This document shows positions 11,551-21,900 of a DNA stretch of 64,000 bases, piece after piece. Where the stretch lies: NCBI RefSeq assembly GCF_001641265.1, contig NW_020167522.1, forward strand, positions 558,001 to 622,000, in the 5' to 3' direction. Positions within the stretch are counted from its first letter, which is position 1, and every line of letters starts with the position of its first letter. The position numbers were made by a program, and so were the translations under genes. The notes under the pieces are model-generated. The model worked only from the letters and a program-made list of their open reading frames with translations. It did not search any database and was not told the DNA's origin. The stretch is from Pseudogymnoascus destructans. Its lineage: Eukaryota; Ascomycota; Leotiomycetes; Thelebolales; Thelebolaceae.

Positions 11551-14500
11551 ATGCATCTCCAGCAGCACCAGGAGCCCTTTGGTGGCCCCGTTGGTGATAG
11601 CAGATGGAACAAGGAGCAAGAGGCACCCTCCGCCGCAAAGCAGTTCACTCAGAAGTCATCGGCTCTTCCATTCGGTCAGCCAATTGACTTTGCTTCTGTC
11701 AGCGGCCCAACCTATGTCACAGCTCAGACTTTGGTCCAGCAGGTGGCATATTCTTTGAGCGACAAGCTTTACAGCTACTCTCCGGAGACCTTCGACCTCG
11801 ATATCTCAGCCAAGGACTGGGCTGCGGCCAAGGCCAAGAATGCTCACGGATACCCTACCTCGATCTCTGCTATGCAGACCAGAGCCGGTGCCGGATCAAT
11901 TGCCCTTGGATACATGTTCTCCAAGGACTTCGATCTCTCAAAGAGGCATATCCCCCAGTCACTTCTCGCTTCCGCTGGCACCTTGAACCACCTCCGCCCA
12001 GCTCTCGACCAGCTCTCCCTACTCTACTCTGTCGCCAACCCTTTCGTTGCCCATATCACGGCGGTTGACTACGCTACCGGGTCTTCGAGCGGCCTTGTCA
12101 CCGACTACACCTCCGCTCTGGCAGTCGCAGAGGACCTCGGCCTTGGACTCGTCTCCAGCGCATCCCCATACGAGGCTCAACATATCTCTCTCTTCGCCAC
12201 CCTCTTGGCTACGGTTTTGCCAACTATCCACATTTACGATGGCATCAAGGTCGGGCGCGACACTGTCCGTGTCATTGATGTCCTTGACCAGGCTGGATTG
12301 AAGGGGGTGTATACCGCTGTCTCCAAGGAGATTGCTACCATTAGCAAGAAGGCCAATGTTGACTCCAAGGTCCAACAGGTGCTGAAGGCGTTCAACGATG
12401 AGCTGGGCACCGCATATGACCTGTTTGAATACCAAGGACACGAGAACCCAGACACTGTTTTGGTTGTCTTCGGCACCGTGGAGGCTGCCTTGGCTTCTCA
12501 AGTCGCAACTAAGCTGTCCGAGTCAGGAAGCAAGGTTGGCGTTATCAATGTCCGTGTTTACAGGCCATTCGTCGAGGAGGCCTTCATTGCCGCCCTCCCA
12601 GCGTCCGTCAAGACTGTTGCAGTTCTTGGTCAGGTTCAGGACGCCTCGGAAGTCGCAGATAAGTCTGTGCGCTCTGCCCTTTTTGGCGACGTCACTGCTG
12701 CTCTCACATTTTCGGACAAGTTCTCCCCTACTCTGTCTATCGTCGACAGCAAGTACGCCAGAGAGCAGTCTTTCACTCCAGACTCTATTGCTGCGCTGTT
12801 CAGCCAGCTGGACACCAAGGCCGTTTCCGATGCCGATGAGGTTTTAATCCAGCTTCTGGCACCAGGCAAGGCCGAGCAATACACGTTCTGGGATCTGGAT
12901 GAGTCTGTTGCCAAATCTGCACCAGCCGCAATCAGCAAGTTTCTTTCTAGTGACTCCAAGACCAACATCTTCCTTAAGCAGGCCTACGACAACTTTGTGC
13001 AGGGTGGTGTTATCAGAAGCGACATCCGCAACTCCAAGAAGTCCATCGATACTTCTTACCCCATTGAGGAGGCTGATATTGCCGTCGTTGGTGATGAGAA
13101 GATCTTCAAGGACTTGGATGTTCTTGCCAGCCTCAAGGCTTGTGGTAAGCTCATCGTAAAGCTTCCTGGTCTTAAGGATGAGGATTTGGAGAAGAAGCTG
13201 CCTGCTTCCGTCCGCAGAGAACTTCAAGCTAAGAACATTGAGCTTTACGTTGTAGACCCAGCTGTATCTGCAGCTGTTGGAAAGGATGCCGCTCTGGAAA
13301 CACAACTTCTTGAGATTGCATTCCTAAGAATTGCTCGTCCAGACGTGCTCACGAGCGGACTGGACAAGTTGGTCGCCATCAGTGGCAATGCCGCTGCATT
13401 GGCTGAGATTACAACTGATCTGGACAAGGCACTCCGTCAATTCGAGGTCCCAGCCGCATGGGCCGAGGTTGAAATCGATACGAAGGAGAGAGAGCTCCCC
13501 ACGGATGTGCAGACATCCAGCTTCACTACCTTTGACAAGGCTGAGGTCCAAGAGCCTGCTCTTCTCAAGGACTGGCAAGCTGCTGCAAAGAGTCTCGCTT
13601 TCAAGGAGGCATATGGCACTGTCAGCGCCCTGCGTCCCGACCTTCCCGTCAAGACCTTCACCGTCAAGGTCCAGGAGAACCGTCGTTTGACCCCGCAGAC
13701 CTACGACCGTAACATCTTCCACATCGAATTTGACCTCGGAACCTCTGGTCTCAAGTACAACATTGGCGAGGCCCTCGGTATCCACGCCAAGAACGATGAG
13801 CAAGAAGTCCAGATGTTCATGGTTGCCTACGGTCTCAATGCTGATGATGTTGTCGAGGTCCCATCTCGCGAGGACGTGTCTGTACTGGAGACACGCACTG
13901 TCTACCAATCTCTGATGCAAAACATTGACATCTTTGGCAAGCCACCAAAGAAGTTCTACGAGGCTCTGGCCGAGTTTGCTATTGATGAGAACGAGAAGAA
14001 GGAGCTCCTGACTCTTGCTGGCCCTGAGGGAGCCAACGAGTTCAAGCGCCGCGCTGAGGTTGACACCATTACCTACGCCGATATTCTCCTTGAATTCCCA
14101 TCCGCCCACCCATCATTCCACGACATCGCACAGATTGTCAGCCCAATGAAGCGCCGCGAGTACTCCATTGCCTCCTCCCAGATGGTCAACCCAACAACCG
14201 TCGCACTGATGATTGTCGTTGTCAACTGGGTCGACCCGAAGGGCCGCGACCGCTTCGGTCAAGCCACCAGATACCTCAGCCAGCTCCCAGTGGGCACCGA
14301 TGTCACTGTCAGCGTCAAGCCTTCCGTCATGAAGCTCCCAACCAAGGACTCCGCGCCTCTTATCATGGCCGGTCTCGGTACGGGTCTTGCTCCTTTCCGT
14401 GCCTTCGTCCAGTACCGTGCCATGCAAAAGGCACAGGGTATAGAGATTGGTTCCATCCTTCTGTACATGGGCTCCCGCCACCAGCGCGAAGAGTACCTCT

Positions 14501-14814
14501 ACGGCGAGGAATGGGAAGCTTACCAGGACGCTGGTGTCATTACTCTCCTTGGACGTGCTTTCTCACGTGATCAACCCGAGAAGATTTACATCCAGGACAG
14601 AATGAGACAGACGGTTGATGACATCATCACTGCTTACATTGAGGAGGAGGGCTCGTTCTACCTCTGTGGTCCTACATGGCCCGTCCCAGATGTTACGGAG
14701 GTTCTGGAGGAGGCTATCTCTAAGAATGCGAAGGCGTTGGGCAAGAAGGTTGACTCGCGCAAGGCGATTGACCAGCTGAAGGAGGAGCAGAGATACGTTC
14801 TCGAGGTGTATTAG
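11551..14814 (+). CDS. MET10: Sulfite reductase [NADPH] flavoprotein component
   Basis: Alpha subunit of assimilatory sulfite reductase. It passes electrons from NADPH through FAD to the hemoprotein subunit (Met5), which reduces sulfite to sulfide for cysteine and methionine synthesis; cytosolic. Single exon of 1087 aa, slightly longer than the yeast protein. The N-terminal half resembles the pyruvate-ferredoxin/flavodoxin oxidoreductase-like region of Met10 rather than an FMN flavodoxin domain. The C-terminal half is a ferredoxin-NADP reductase module: FAD site RREYSIASSQ at about residue 867, NADPH site GLGTGLAPFRAF at about 941, and MGSRHQREEYLYGEEW further on. The first ATG is used; a long C/T-rich leader precedes it. 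Codon use is strongly biased to C-ending codons, suggesting high expression. Two CACGTG sites lie upstream. Confidence 0.95.
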   Translation: MHLQQHQEPFGGPVGDSRWNKEQEAPSAAKQFTQKSSALPFGQPIDFASVSGPTYVTAQTLVQQVAYSLSDKLYSYSPETFDLDISAKDWAAAKAKNAHGYPTSISAMQTRAGAGSIALGYMFSKDFDLSKRHIPQSLLASAGTLNHLRPALDQLSLLYSVANPFVAHITAVDYATGSSSGLVTDYTSALAVAEDLGLGLVSSASPYEAQHISLFATLLATVLPTIHIYDGIKVGRDTVRVIDVLDQAGLKGVYTAVSKEIATISKKANVDSKVQQVLKAFNDELGTAYDLFEYQGHENPDTVLVVFGTVEAALASQVATKLSESGSKVGVINVRVYRPFVEEAFIAALPASVKTVAVLGQVQDASEVADKSVRSALFGDVTAALTFSDKFSPTLSIVDSKYAREQSFTPDSIAALFSQLDTKAVSDADEVLIQLLAPGKAEQYTFWDLDESVAKSAPAAISKFLSSDSKTNIFLKQAYDNFVQGGVIRSDIRNSKKSIDTSYPIEEADIAVVGDEKIFKDLDVLASLKACGKLIVKLPGLKDEDLEKKLPASVRRELQAKNIELYVVDPAVSAAVGKDAALETQLLEIAFLRIARPDVLTSGLDKLVAISGNAAALAEITTDLDKALRQFEVPAAWAEVEIDTKERELPTDVQTSSFTTFDKAEVQEPALLKDWQAAAKSLAFKEAYGTVSALRPDLPVKTFTVKVQENRRLTPQTYDRNIFHIEFDLGTSGLKYNIGEALGIHAKNDEQEVQMFMVAYGLNADDVVEVPSREDVSVLETRTVYQSLMQNIDIFGKPPKKFYEALAEFAIDENEKKELLTLAGPEGANEFKRRAEVDTITYADILLEFPSAHPSFHDIAQIVSPMKRREYSIASSQMVNPTTVALMIVVVNWVDPKGRDRFGQATRYLSQLPVGTDVTVSVKPSVMKLPTKDSAPLIMAGLGTGLAPFRAFVQYRAMQKAQGIEIGSILLYMGSRHQREEYLYGEEWEAYQDAGVITLLGRAFSRDQPEKIYIQDRMRQTVDDIITAYIEEEGSFYLCGPTWPVPDVTEVLEEAISKNAKALGKKVDSRKAIDQLKEEQRYVLEVY

Positions 14815-15273
14815 ATAAATTGATCTTTTGTATATAAAAGTGAGCGTTTGGATGATAGAAGCTCGATATTTAGATTTCGGAGGGGGGGTATCAATCTCGT
14901 TAATGCCAGATTGTATACTACAACAGTTAATAATGATACCTTCCTTTGATATTATTCGAGTACAGCATACCCTGTCTCGTCATTCTCCCGGCCGTCCATT
15001 CAGAAGTTGATGTGGGTGGTGTGGGTGGGTATGAGTGGCGCCCAGCTCCAGGCCTAGAGTGGAAGCGTCAGTATTGGGTTATCGTTGAATAGCCGCAGTA
15101 TACCCTACCCATCTTAAAACCTCAAACCCCAGACAACGCTGCGTTGGCACATCCCCAATTGGACCGATATTACACTGGCGCCAACAAAGCCACGCATCTC
15201 ACAGCAATCATTTCAGCAGGCACTACCTGCACATATACCACGCATCGCCATCGCATCCAGACAATAAGCAATT
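14815..15273. other. Intergenic
   Basis: About 460 bp: MET10 3' UTR and the promoter of the next gene. No repeat or RNA gene seen. Confidence 0.4.
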
Positions 15274-16992
15274 ATGCCAGACAGTGGCAAACGCCCAACC
15301 CAAGCAGGGGCCCCAGGACACCGCAACACAAAGAACAACGCTACCGACACTGGATCCGACACTCTGTCCAGCACGCCGCCACAAAGGGAGCACAAGGCAA
15401 AGACAAAGCACGCAGTGGGCCACCGATTATACGGCAGGGTCCCCAGCACCCGGGCGCTCCAGAAGCTGAAGGCGCACGCAGGCGAGCGCGATGCGAGCAA
15501 ACACCTCCGGCGCCAGACATCAACACCAGGGAGTCCCACGACGCCAACGATGCAGGGCATAGACGAGCCCAAATTCCCGCGCAGTGAAACCGCAGCGCCC
15601 ACCCGCCCCAGCACCCTCCGCCGCAACAAGTCGCACGCCGAAGTCAAGAAGGCCAAAGTCGCCACGGCCATGAAGCGCTCCGCAAGCCATACAAGTATCA
15701 TCCACCAGAGCAAGTCCAGCGTACATTTCGACCTCGCCAACACTACGACTAACGGCGACGACCACGACGACGGCTGGACCGAAGCAAGCGGCTCCGCCTC
15801 CCCGTCCCTCTCCCGCGCCAACTCCGTCGCAGGCGCCTCCTGCGGCCGCAACTCCGCCAGACCCCCCGCGAGCGTGGCGAACTCTATACCCCCCTCCCTC
15901 GCCGCCTCGCCGGCGAAACTCCGCGTCGACGCCCGCGACTGGTCGAAGCACGAGAGGACACACAGCGCGCCGGACGCGCACCAGATTACCTCACGGCTCC
16001 TGCAGCGCACGCCCTCGCTCGGCGCGGCACCCAAGATGTCTACTGTGTCCGCGACGGCGGTGGCCCCCGGGACCTCGCAAGTCAGCGACCTAGTACCCAG
16101 CTCTGGATCCGCAACTCCACACACCGACTCGCACAAATCGGAGCTGATATCACGCTTCAAGGGGTCCGGATCAGGGACACCCGGCGACACCTCACCCTTC
16201 CTACAATCCCACCATCCTACATCTACAAAGAAAGCCGAGGCGGCCAATGGCGCCGCAACGCAGGAATCGGAAGCCGCAAATTTCGCCCTCAACAGCCGCC
16301 GCGCAAACTCAATGTCGAATCTCAAAGCCCGCGGCATCGAGCCCGACGACTCCTCCGACGACGACCGCGCCCTCGCGCCCCGAGGCCGGAAATCAAGCAC
16401 CCACTACATCCCCCCCCAGCAATCACGAACACAGCAGAAACTCTGGCTCCAGCGCGCGTCCTCGAATATCGAGCCCGCGCAGCTTGCGCCTGCTGGGGCG
16501 CTGGGACTGGGTCTGGGGGGGTTGCCGGTGGGAATGGGCATGGGAATGGGCATGGGGCTTAATGTGCATGCGTCGCCGCTGGTGGGGAGTATTGGGAGTG
16601 GATACGGCCCTGAGGGCGGGGCGGGGGATCCGAGGATTAGGATGCAGCTTGAGAAGACGGGGTCGGCGTTTATGGTTGTGAGGAGGCATCAGGATCCGAT
16701 TGCGAAGAGTGTGAGGAGGTTGTTGGTGTTGCCGGGAGGGGAGAAGGGGAGGAGGATTCCGGGGACGGGGAGGGTGAAGGCGGGGAAGAGGGTGGGGCTT
16801 AGTCAGAGTCTTAGGGAGGGGAGGTCCAAGGGGGGGCTGCCGAGTGGGAGTTTGGAGGATGCGAGGCCCGGGGGGAGTTTTGAGGAGGGGAGTCCGGTGG
16901 GGAGTGTGCAGAGTGGCGGGGGGGATGATGGGTTGGCGGCTATTTTGAGGGGGTTATGGGAGAAGGGGCCGGAGTTGAGCTCGAGTAGTTGA
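15274..16992 (+). CDS. TCO89-like TORC1 subunit
   Basis: Likely fungal Tco89-family protein, a non-catalytic TORC1 subunit at the vacuole that links the kinase to nutrient and stress signals. Single exon, 572 aa, almost wholly low complexity (Ser, Pro, Thr, basic). The recognisable block is the C-terminal third: SRTQQKLWLQRASSNIEP followed by a Gly/Met-rich stretch (GMGMGMGMG) and then RHQDPIAKSVRRLL. An N-terminal GHRLYGRVPSTRALQKL block is also family-like. Codon composition switches from C-rich to very G-rich after about 16480, which creates long but spurious frames on the opposite strand. The ATG at 15274 is the first in frame. The assignment rests on these short motifs, so the name is tentative. 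Confidence 0.6.
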   Translation: MPDSGKRPTQAGAPGHRNTKNNATDTGSDTLSSTPPQREHKAKTKHAVGHRLYGRVPSTRALQKLKAHAGERDASKHLRRQTSTPGSPTTPTMQGIDEPKFPRSETAAPTRPSTLRRNKSHAEVKKAKVATAMKRSASHTSIIHQSKSSVHFDLANTTTNGDDHDDGWTEASGSASPSLSRANSVAGASCGRNSARPPASVANSIPPSLAASPAKLRVDARDWSKHERTHSAPDAHQITSRLLQRTPSLGAAPKMSTVSATAVAPGTSQVSDLVPSSGSATPHTDSHKSELISRFKGSGSGTPGDTSPFLQSHHPTSTKKAEAANGAATQESEAANFALNSRRANSMSNLKARGIEPDDSSDDDRALAPRGRKSSTHYIPPQQSRTQQKLWLQRASSNIEPAQLAPAGALGLGLGGLPVGMGMGMGMGLNVHASPLVGSIGSGYGPEGGAGDPRIRMQLEKTGSAFMVVRRHQDPIAKSVRRLLVLPGGEKGRRIPGTGRVKAGKRVGLSQSLREGRSKGGLPSGSLEDARPGGSFEEGSPVGSVQSGGGDDGLAAILRGLWEKGPELSSSS

Positions 16993-18149
16993 GGAGGCAG
17001 AAGGGGGGGTGTGGTTTCTTGGGGGAAGGAGTAAGCGCTGGGCAGGGATGGCCGGAATTTGGCAGGGCGCGGCTGCTGCTATAGGCGCCCTCTACCTCCT
17101 CTTGGGGAGAGTACCGGAATACGCATACAGAATCGTATGGGATCTCTGGTGGCCGGGACTTCTCACTTTTGGCGCAACAGAGTAGAAGGCTGAGCAGTAG
17201 AATCCAGTATATGGAATAAATCAATCAATTGAATTGCCACACTATCTGTAGAGCTCGGGGAAGCCCCGAGAAGCGAACCAGCCGAAGGCCCTCGACGCTC
17301 AACAGTGACTGAACTTGGTGGCTGCTTACGGGCAGCGCCACCGGCAAACCCGAGCCAACCGGGTAACTCGAGACCTCCTCAGTAAAGATCCGTCATTTCG
17401 GGTGGTTCCCCTTGACACATTCTTCCCTTCTTGCCGCCTCATTATAAGCCTCGCCTTGGCGTCTTGTGGCGGCGTTTATAGTCGATAGGGGCTAGCGGAA
17501 TGATGCGGGTGTCGCCGTCGGTGGGGTGGGGGGCGGACGACGCAACGAAATTGGTACTATGGTAAATAAGTAAGTTCTTGGGTTTGTACAGTACGTAACT
17601 TTGTGGTTGTGAATATGGATATGGTTCTTGATTTTTTCAGGGGCGGGTAGGTGTCGTTTTCACTTTTCGCAGTGGCTGTACTAGGTAGTAGGGGGGGAAA
17701 GGTGGCGAGGATACGAGAGTAGAGGGGGAGGCAAAATATTGAAAAGCATGTGATAAGTATATCTATTGATTTTCTAAGGTGGCTTGTTTCCAGGGCAGGA
17801 GGGCCTATGTGCTGGCGAGCTGGTACGGCTGGTAGGGGGTGTTTGTTCGGCAGGCTCAAGTTCAGTGAGTCTCACTTGAGACGAGGCGGATTCTGAGGCG
17901 GATTCTGGCCGTAGCAGGGGGAGGATGGAGAACGGAATGGGACGATGGATGTAGGTGGCTGGCCAGTCTATCTACAGGCCATGCTCGTTATTATATGTAC
18001 GTGCGGTTGGTGTTGGATATTGAAGTCAAGGCTGGTCTCGTATTGAGATATGGTTGGTTCTAGAGGGAGTAGGATAGTCAGCCAATGCAACGGAAGCATT
18101 TCTTGGGGCTCAGTGGTGCTAGCTTTTGTCTAAGTCCTCTAACCACTTT
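16993..18149. other. Intergenic, 1.2 kb
   Basis: No coding exon supported. The first 250 bp should be the 3' UTR of the TCO89-like gene. A hairpin-rich GC block lies at 17243-17416 (separate entry). The rest is G-rich without recognisable features and leads into the broken gene at 18.15 kb. Confidence 0.4.
17243..17416. ncRNA. Candidate structured RNA (unassigned)
   Basis: GC-rich block between AT-rich flanks with several self-complementary segments: CTCGGGG-AAG-CCCCGAG at about 17254, AGCC-GAA-GGCC at about 17280, and GGTGGCTGC paired with GCAGCGCCACC around 17318-17344. On the minus strand a TATAATGAG-like box lies about 25-30 bp before the block. No tRNA, 5S, snRNA or SRP RNA signature was recognised, and there is no clear T-run terminator, so this is only a candidate. 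Confidence 0.2.
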
Positions 18150-19156
18150 AGTTTCTCGCAGTCAGTCCGCAACTTTCTCCATGGTCCGGACGGTATGAAG
18201 TGCGAGATCCTCGATGCCTCTGGCGGATCTCTCTCGGGTTGTAGCGGTGGTCATGAGTGTGAGGCTGGTCACGCTGCAGGGTGAGTCTTCTCAAACAACG
18301 GTATGCAAGATCCATTGCTAATGATAGTCCTTATAAGCTTTCAAATCCTTAATTCCATGTCCGTACTTCATAAGCTGCATCAAAGCACTTACGACTCTTT
18401 GTAAAAAGCGAAGGTAGATATCGATTCTCGAGTTGGAGTGTTCTCGAGCGTTTTTTCCCCTTCGATGGATGAGTCGAAAGGGCTAAAGATTTTTCTGGAT
18501 ATCGTCGGAATGGGGTTTGTGCTGCCTCAATGTTGAACTTTGGTGTGTACATTGTTTTACTTTCACCTTTGCTGATCCCTCTTTCCAATATGGGATTTAT
18601 AATGTTGACAACAACTCATAGTGCTTAAAACTGGCTTGTTTGCTGGTAAACCAAACGCTCTTGGGATATCGAAAGATATTATAAATTGGATGGTGTCGAA
18701 CGGTATATCACTTCGAAAAGACACTGTGTCTCAATCTAACAGTGCTCTTGGGACGCAGAACAAGTTATCAGACAAAATTGCCCTGACAATTGATGCATGG
18801 ATGGAGTTGGTCGCAGATACAAATACCATGAGTTCTCTGGGAACAACGACCAGGGGGGCTTGTAGATGCTAACTGACATAATTGGCGAAGGGAACCTCCT
18901 CGATAATGGTTATGAAGTTATTGTTAACGCGTCAATGGCCATTCCGATTATGGAGACGGCCATTTGGGCATCCATGATACCTTTCGCTTGGGCCATGTCA
19001 AATAAGGACGTTCATCAATTTATTATGTAAGATTGCACCTCCATTGGCCTAGCACAAGTGGCCACTATTTTATCCTTCATTTGCAGGATTTACGATGGCA
19101 GAAAAGAGAAGGTTTGATGCGACAGTTTACAGAGCGGAAAATCCTTTACTAGTAAC
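18150..19156 (+). pseudogene. 5' part of an unrecognised gene split by a hAT element
   Basis: Coding remnants on the plus strand: a Cys-rich exon near 18165-18280 (GPDGMKCEILDASGG then CSGGHECEAGH) with a following GTGAGT donor, an exon at about 18620-18840 (GLFAGKPNALGISKDI, SDKIALTIDAWMELVADT), and after a frame change GLL-type sequence to MSNKDVHQFIM near 19025 with a GTAAGATTG donor and a TTTGCAG acceptor. A frameshift near 18840 and stops near 18872 and 19115 interrupt the frame. The coding sequence resumes at 23400 after the transposon. The protein looks like a secreted, cysteine-containing fungal protein of unknown function; no assignment is made. Confidence 0.6.
19149..19156. repeat. 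Target site duplication, left copy (CTAGTAAC)
   Basis: Eight bases CTAGTAAC directly before the left terminal inverted repeat; identical to 23400-23407. Eight-bp duplications are typical of hAT transposons. Confidence 0.9.
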
Positions 19157-19169
19157 TAGGCTGCGCACT
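19157..19169. repeat. Left terminal inverted repeat of hAT element
   Basis: TAGGCTGCGCACT, exact inverse of 23387-23399. Confidence 0.9.
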
Positions 19170-19474
19170 GGGTACTCACGAGTCGAGTAGTAGAATTTTT
19201 ACTCACCCAGCTGAGTTACTCGCTCATGTCCCGAGTATTGTTGAATGAGGATTACTCACTTGCTGAGTACCTAGTATGGGTCTTGGCAACTCAGTTATAT
19301 CACGTGTTTGATTAGCCATTACTTATGTTAAAAACGGGGCGCGACTTCATTGATCAAGACGCCATAACTCCATAACTCCATAACTCCATAACTCCATTCC
19401 CATATTGTTGATGTCCTATTCCACACTATAACCTTTGGCCTTTAGGTACCAGGTTACCAGAAGGTTGCCAGAAC

Positions 19475-20096
19475 TTATCTGACCTTCATTCCTGGGTGAG
19501 ACACATTTCCATCGATTAAGCCCACAGCTCCATGATTAAACATCATATCCCGCAAACGCCGAACCAATATCATATCCTTTGCCTGAATTGTCACTCTCTT
19601 CGCATGAATAGCAAGAAGGTTTGTCACTATAACTGTTAGTATGTCCCTGTCACTATGTTTAAACATCATACTCTCAAATTCTCAAATGAGGAAGCATTCA
19701 GCAGCTTCCTGAAGAGCTAGGATAGCAGATTGCTGGAAGCGAAGATTGGACTTGAAGTCTTCTGTGATTTCCCTAACAAGACGCTGGAATGGGAGCTAGT
19801 ATCAAGTTGCTGTCTTCTGATATCGCGGAGAGCCTTGGTGCCTATATGTTTATTAGAGAGTTCTGGTAATCCTCTGGTAATCCTCTGGTAATCCTCTTAC
19901 TAGACTTTGTGCAGCGCGTGGCCTTCTGAGCATGATTGTTGCTAGCTTGAGATGAGCAAACTGGAGCTTTTCTTGCTGTGCCCACAGCCTTTTCCTGTCC
20001 CTTTCCGCCAAGCCCAGAGCCAGCCCGTAATCCAAGTGGCATCCTTGGTGCTATGCCGCCAGTTGATCTCCTAGCAGTTTGCTTGGTACGAGTCAT
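19475..20096 (-). pseudogene. Histone H3-like gene inside the hAT element
   Basis: Minus-strand coding sequence starting at 20096 with MTRTKQTARRSTGGIAPR, unmistakably the H3 tail, but with Thr for Ala1, Arg for Lys9 and Ile for Lys14. A diverged linker follows and then TARKAPV (compare the K27 region). Splicing a 59-bp intron (19842-19900) joins CTKSS to TKALRDIRRQQ in frame, matching the H3 alpha-N segment. The core continues at about 19690-19795 as LPFQRLVREITEDFKS and RFQQSAILALQEAAE, but in another frame, and a stop lies at 19682-19684. A further likely intron, with a TACTAAC branch site, precedes TNLLAIHAKRVTIQAKDM and RRLRD (to about 19545). Homology thus spans the whole H3 fold, yet a frameshift and a stop break it unless unusual splicing occurs. 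Confidence 0.8.
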
Positions 20097-20495
20097 TTGC
20101 TAATATCAAGGTGAGTTAGTAAAGTAAACACAAGATAAAGAAGTAGATCAAAAGATATGTGTACTTACAGTGAGTTTGTAGAAAGAATATTGCAGAAGAA
20201 GAGTATAGTAAAGAGGTAGAGGTTGAAAGGTATGTGTTTTATATGAAGGTGCGCATTGTGGTGTTGTTTTTGGAACAGTAATTCTTTGTAGGTGAATATT
20301 CCTTCACAAATATTTTTGTTTGCAACTTTAAAATAACCACGACCTTAGAACCACCTTCCTTGGTTACTCTCCGATCTACACATTCTTCTTCCCTTTTGAG
20401 CCTTTACCTCTTCACTAGGACTTCAACTAAGTTTATTATCTTGATTCTATAGCCAGAACTTCTGGAGATCTCTGCTAATCACGTGTTTAGTTAGT

Positions 20496-20765
20496 ATGGC
20501 GAAACTCAAGGCACATGAAGAACTCTCCACTAATGCGAATACTATCAAAGCTCGCAACTGCGTCTCCAACCTTACTGAAGATGAGAAGGCTGTTCACTTA
20601 GCACTCAAGGCTGACCATGCTGATCTGAGCTACTACTTAAAGAAGTTATATAAGTCTGCAAAGTGTAAGGATGCCTCCTTACCTAGATACTCGAAGAACC
20701 CGCCTCAGAGCTGTTACGGTCACCACAAGCATGAAATCCGACTCGGTGTGGTTTCGGACCAGTAG
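20496..20765 (+). CDS. Hypothetical small ORF in the hAT element
   Basis: 89-residue frame, charged (K, E, D), starting MAKLKAHEELSTNANTIKAR and ending inside the left inverted arm. No family recognised. It may be the 5' part of an element-encoded protein cut by the insertion or rearrangement at 20713. Confidence 0.3.
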   Translation: MAKLKAHEELSTNANTIKARNCVSNLTEDEKAVHLALKADHADLSYYLKKLYKSAKCKDASLPRYSKNPPQSCYGHHKHEIRLGVVSDQ

Positions 20766-21035
20766 AGGAGGACATAGCGAGTTACACTATAGTGGGGGAC
20801 AGTAAGGGTGTAGGGTTCAGGGTCGATGCGGACCTGTTGCGGTGGAAGGTTCAGGGCTAGGGTTGGGATAACCGAGTCGGGCCCGTTTCGGGTACTTAAG
20901 GAAACAAACTTAACGGGGTTCCCCCTTCATCTTTTTTGTATCCTTCGTAGTAGACCTATAGGATAGCATCCTTTTAGCCTCCAACTCGCACTCTCATATG
21001 CTATTACTGTGAGCTGGGTGCCCTGTGTCATTACA
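20713..21035. repeat. Left arm of internal long inverted repeat
   Basis: Begins GTTACGGTCAC; the inner part (from about 20884, through TTTTTTGTATCCTTCG and ACCTATAGGATAGC to GAGCTGGGTGCCCTGTGT) is the near-perfect inverse of 22205-22365. The outer half is more diverged. The arms bracket about 1.2 kb of unique sequence. Confidence 0.75.
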
Positions 21036-21900
21036 CAAAGTATATCGCTGCCTCTACTGAAGACAAGACACGTCTACAGAATGAATTGAAGGTTGAGCGT
21101 ATTTGTGTTCGGTAAGTTCCTTCTGGTAATCTCTGGTAGCCTCAATCTAACTATAAACAGGACTGAGAAGGGTACCCATGCATCTTGCATTGCGAATCAG
21201 AAAGTCAAGAATATTAGCGCCTCTTCTTCTCCACAAGCCCCACCATCTACTCCGCCCAAACAACTACTGTCTGAGCTTGCTGCATTTGAGGGTATCTCAA
21301 GTATTCCAATCGATGACAATCATAACAGCGAATGGGAGGATACTGAGGTTGAAGACGATTTGGAGTTGGAGCTTATGTTACAGCGCGAGATATTTTAAAT
21401 GACGAGGCTGTTCTACCAGATGAGCTTTCCGATGAAGAGATCACTAGCACCCAGGCTCTCTTAACTCAAGCGCACATTGATGTATGCTACCTCATAATCT
21501 GGTAATCTTCTGGTGATACTAATAGTTGATAGGCCCATGAAGAGTCCAATTTCCGCAAGTGGCAACATTTCTGGGATAGCTGTATCCACTCATATACGAG
21601 AAAGGCTGGAAAGCTGAGAAAGAAGCCTGAGCGTCTCTTTGAGTATATGCCGTGGATTGATGTAGAGGAAGGGTACGTCTCTGATCATCCTAGCAATCTT
21701 CTGGCAATACTAATTGTTTATTATAGCACTTTTCACGAGGTTATCCCACCACATAAATATTTCTGTTTGTACGAGCAGGCAGTTTGGAAAGTGGGCCTAA
21801 TTACCAGGACCTGTGCAGTGGTACCCAAAGTCTTACAATCTTGTCGACAATGGATGGTTGCAAATATCCACTCATAGTTCTAGCTTCAAAGAGGCGTTCT
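21000..21900 (+). pseudogene. Unrecognised intron-containing coding remnant in the hAT element
   Basis: Plus-strand exons separated by short canonical introns: GTAAGTTCC...AAACAG at about 21112-21160, GTATGCTAC...GATAG at about 21482-21531, and GTACGTCTC...TATAG at about 21674-21726. Exon products include CELGALCHYTKYIAASTEDK, an acidic Ser/Pro-rich stretch with SEWEDTEVEDDLELEL, and SNFRKWQHFWDSCIHSYTRK. One frameshift near 21395 is needed to connect them. No domain recognised. The introns share a TCTGGTAATC-like motif (see findings). Confidence 0.4.

Noticed and set aside
13324..14109. 261-codon frame antisense to MET10
   Set aside because: Shadow of the strongly biased codon use of MET10.
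15213..16400. 395-codon minus-strand frame opposite the TCO89-like gene
   Set aside because: Composition artefact of C-rich codons; no recognisable motifs, and the plus-strand frame has family motifs.
17243..17416. SRP RNA or RNase P RNA
   Set aside because: Hairpins are present but none of the conserved core motifs of these RNAs could be matched; left as an unassigned candidate.
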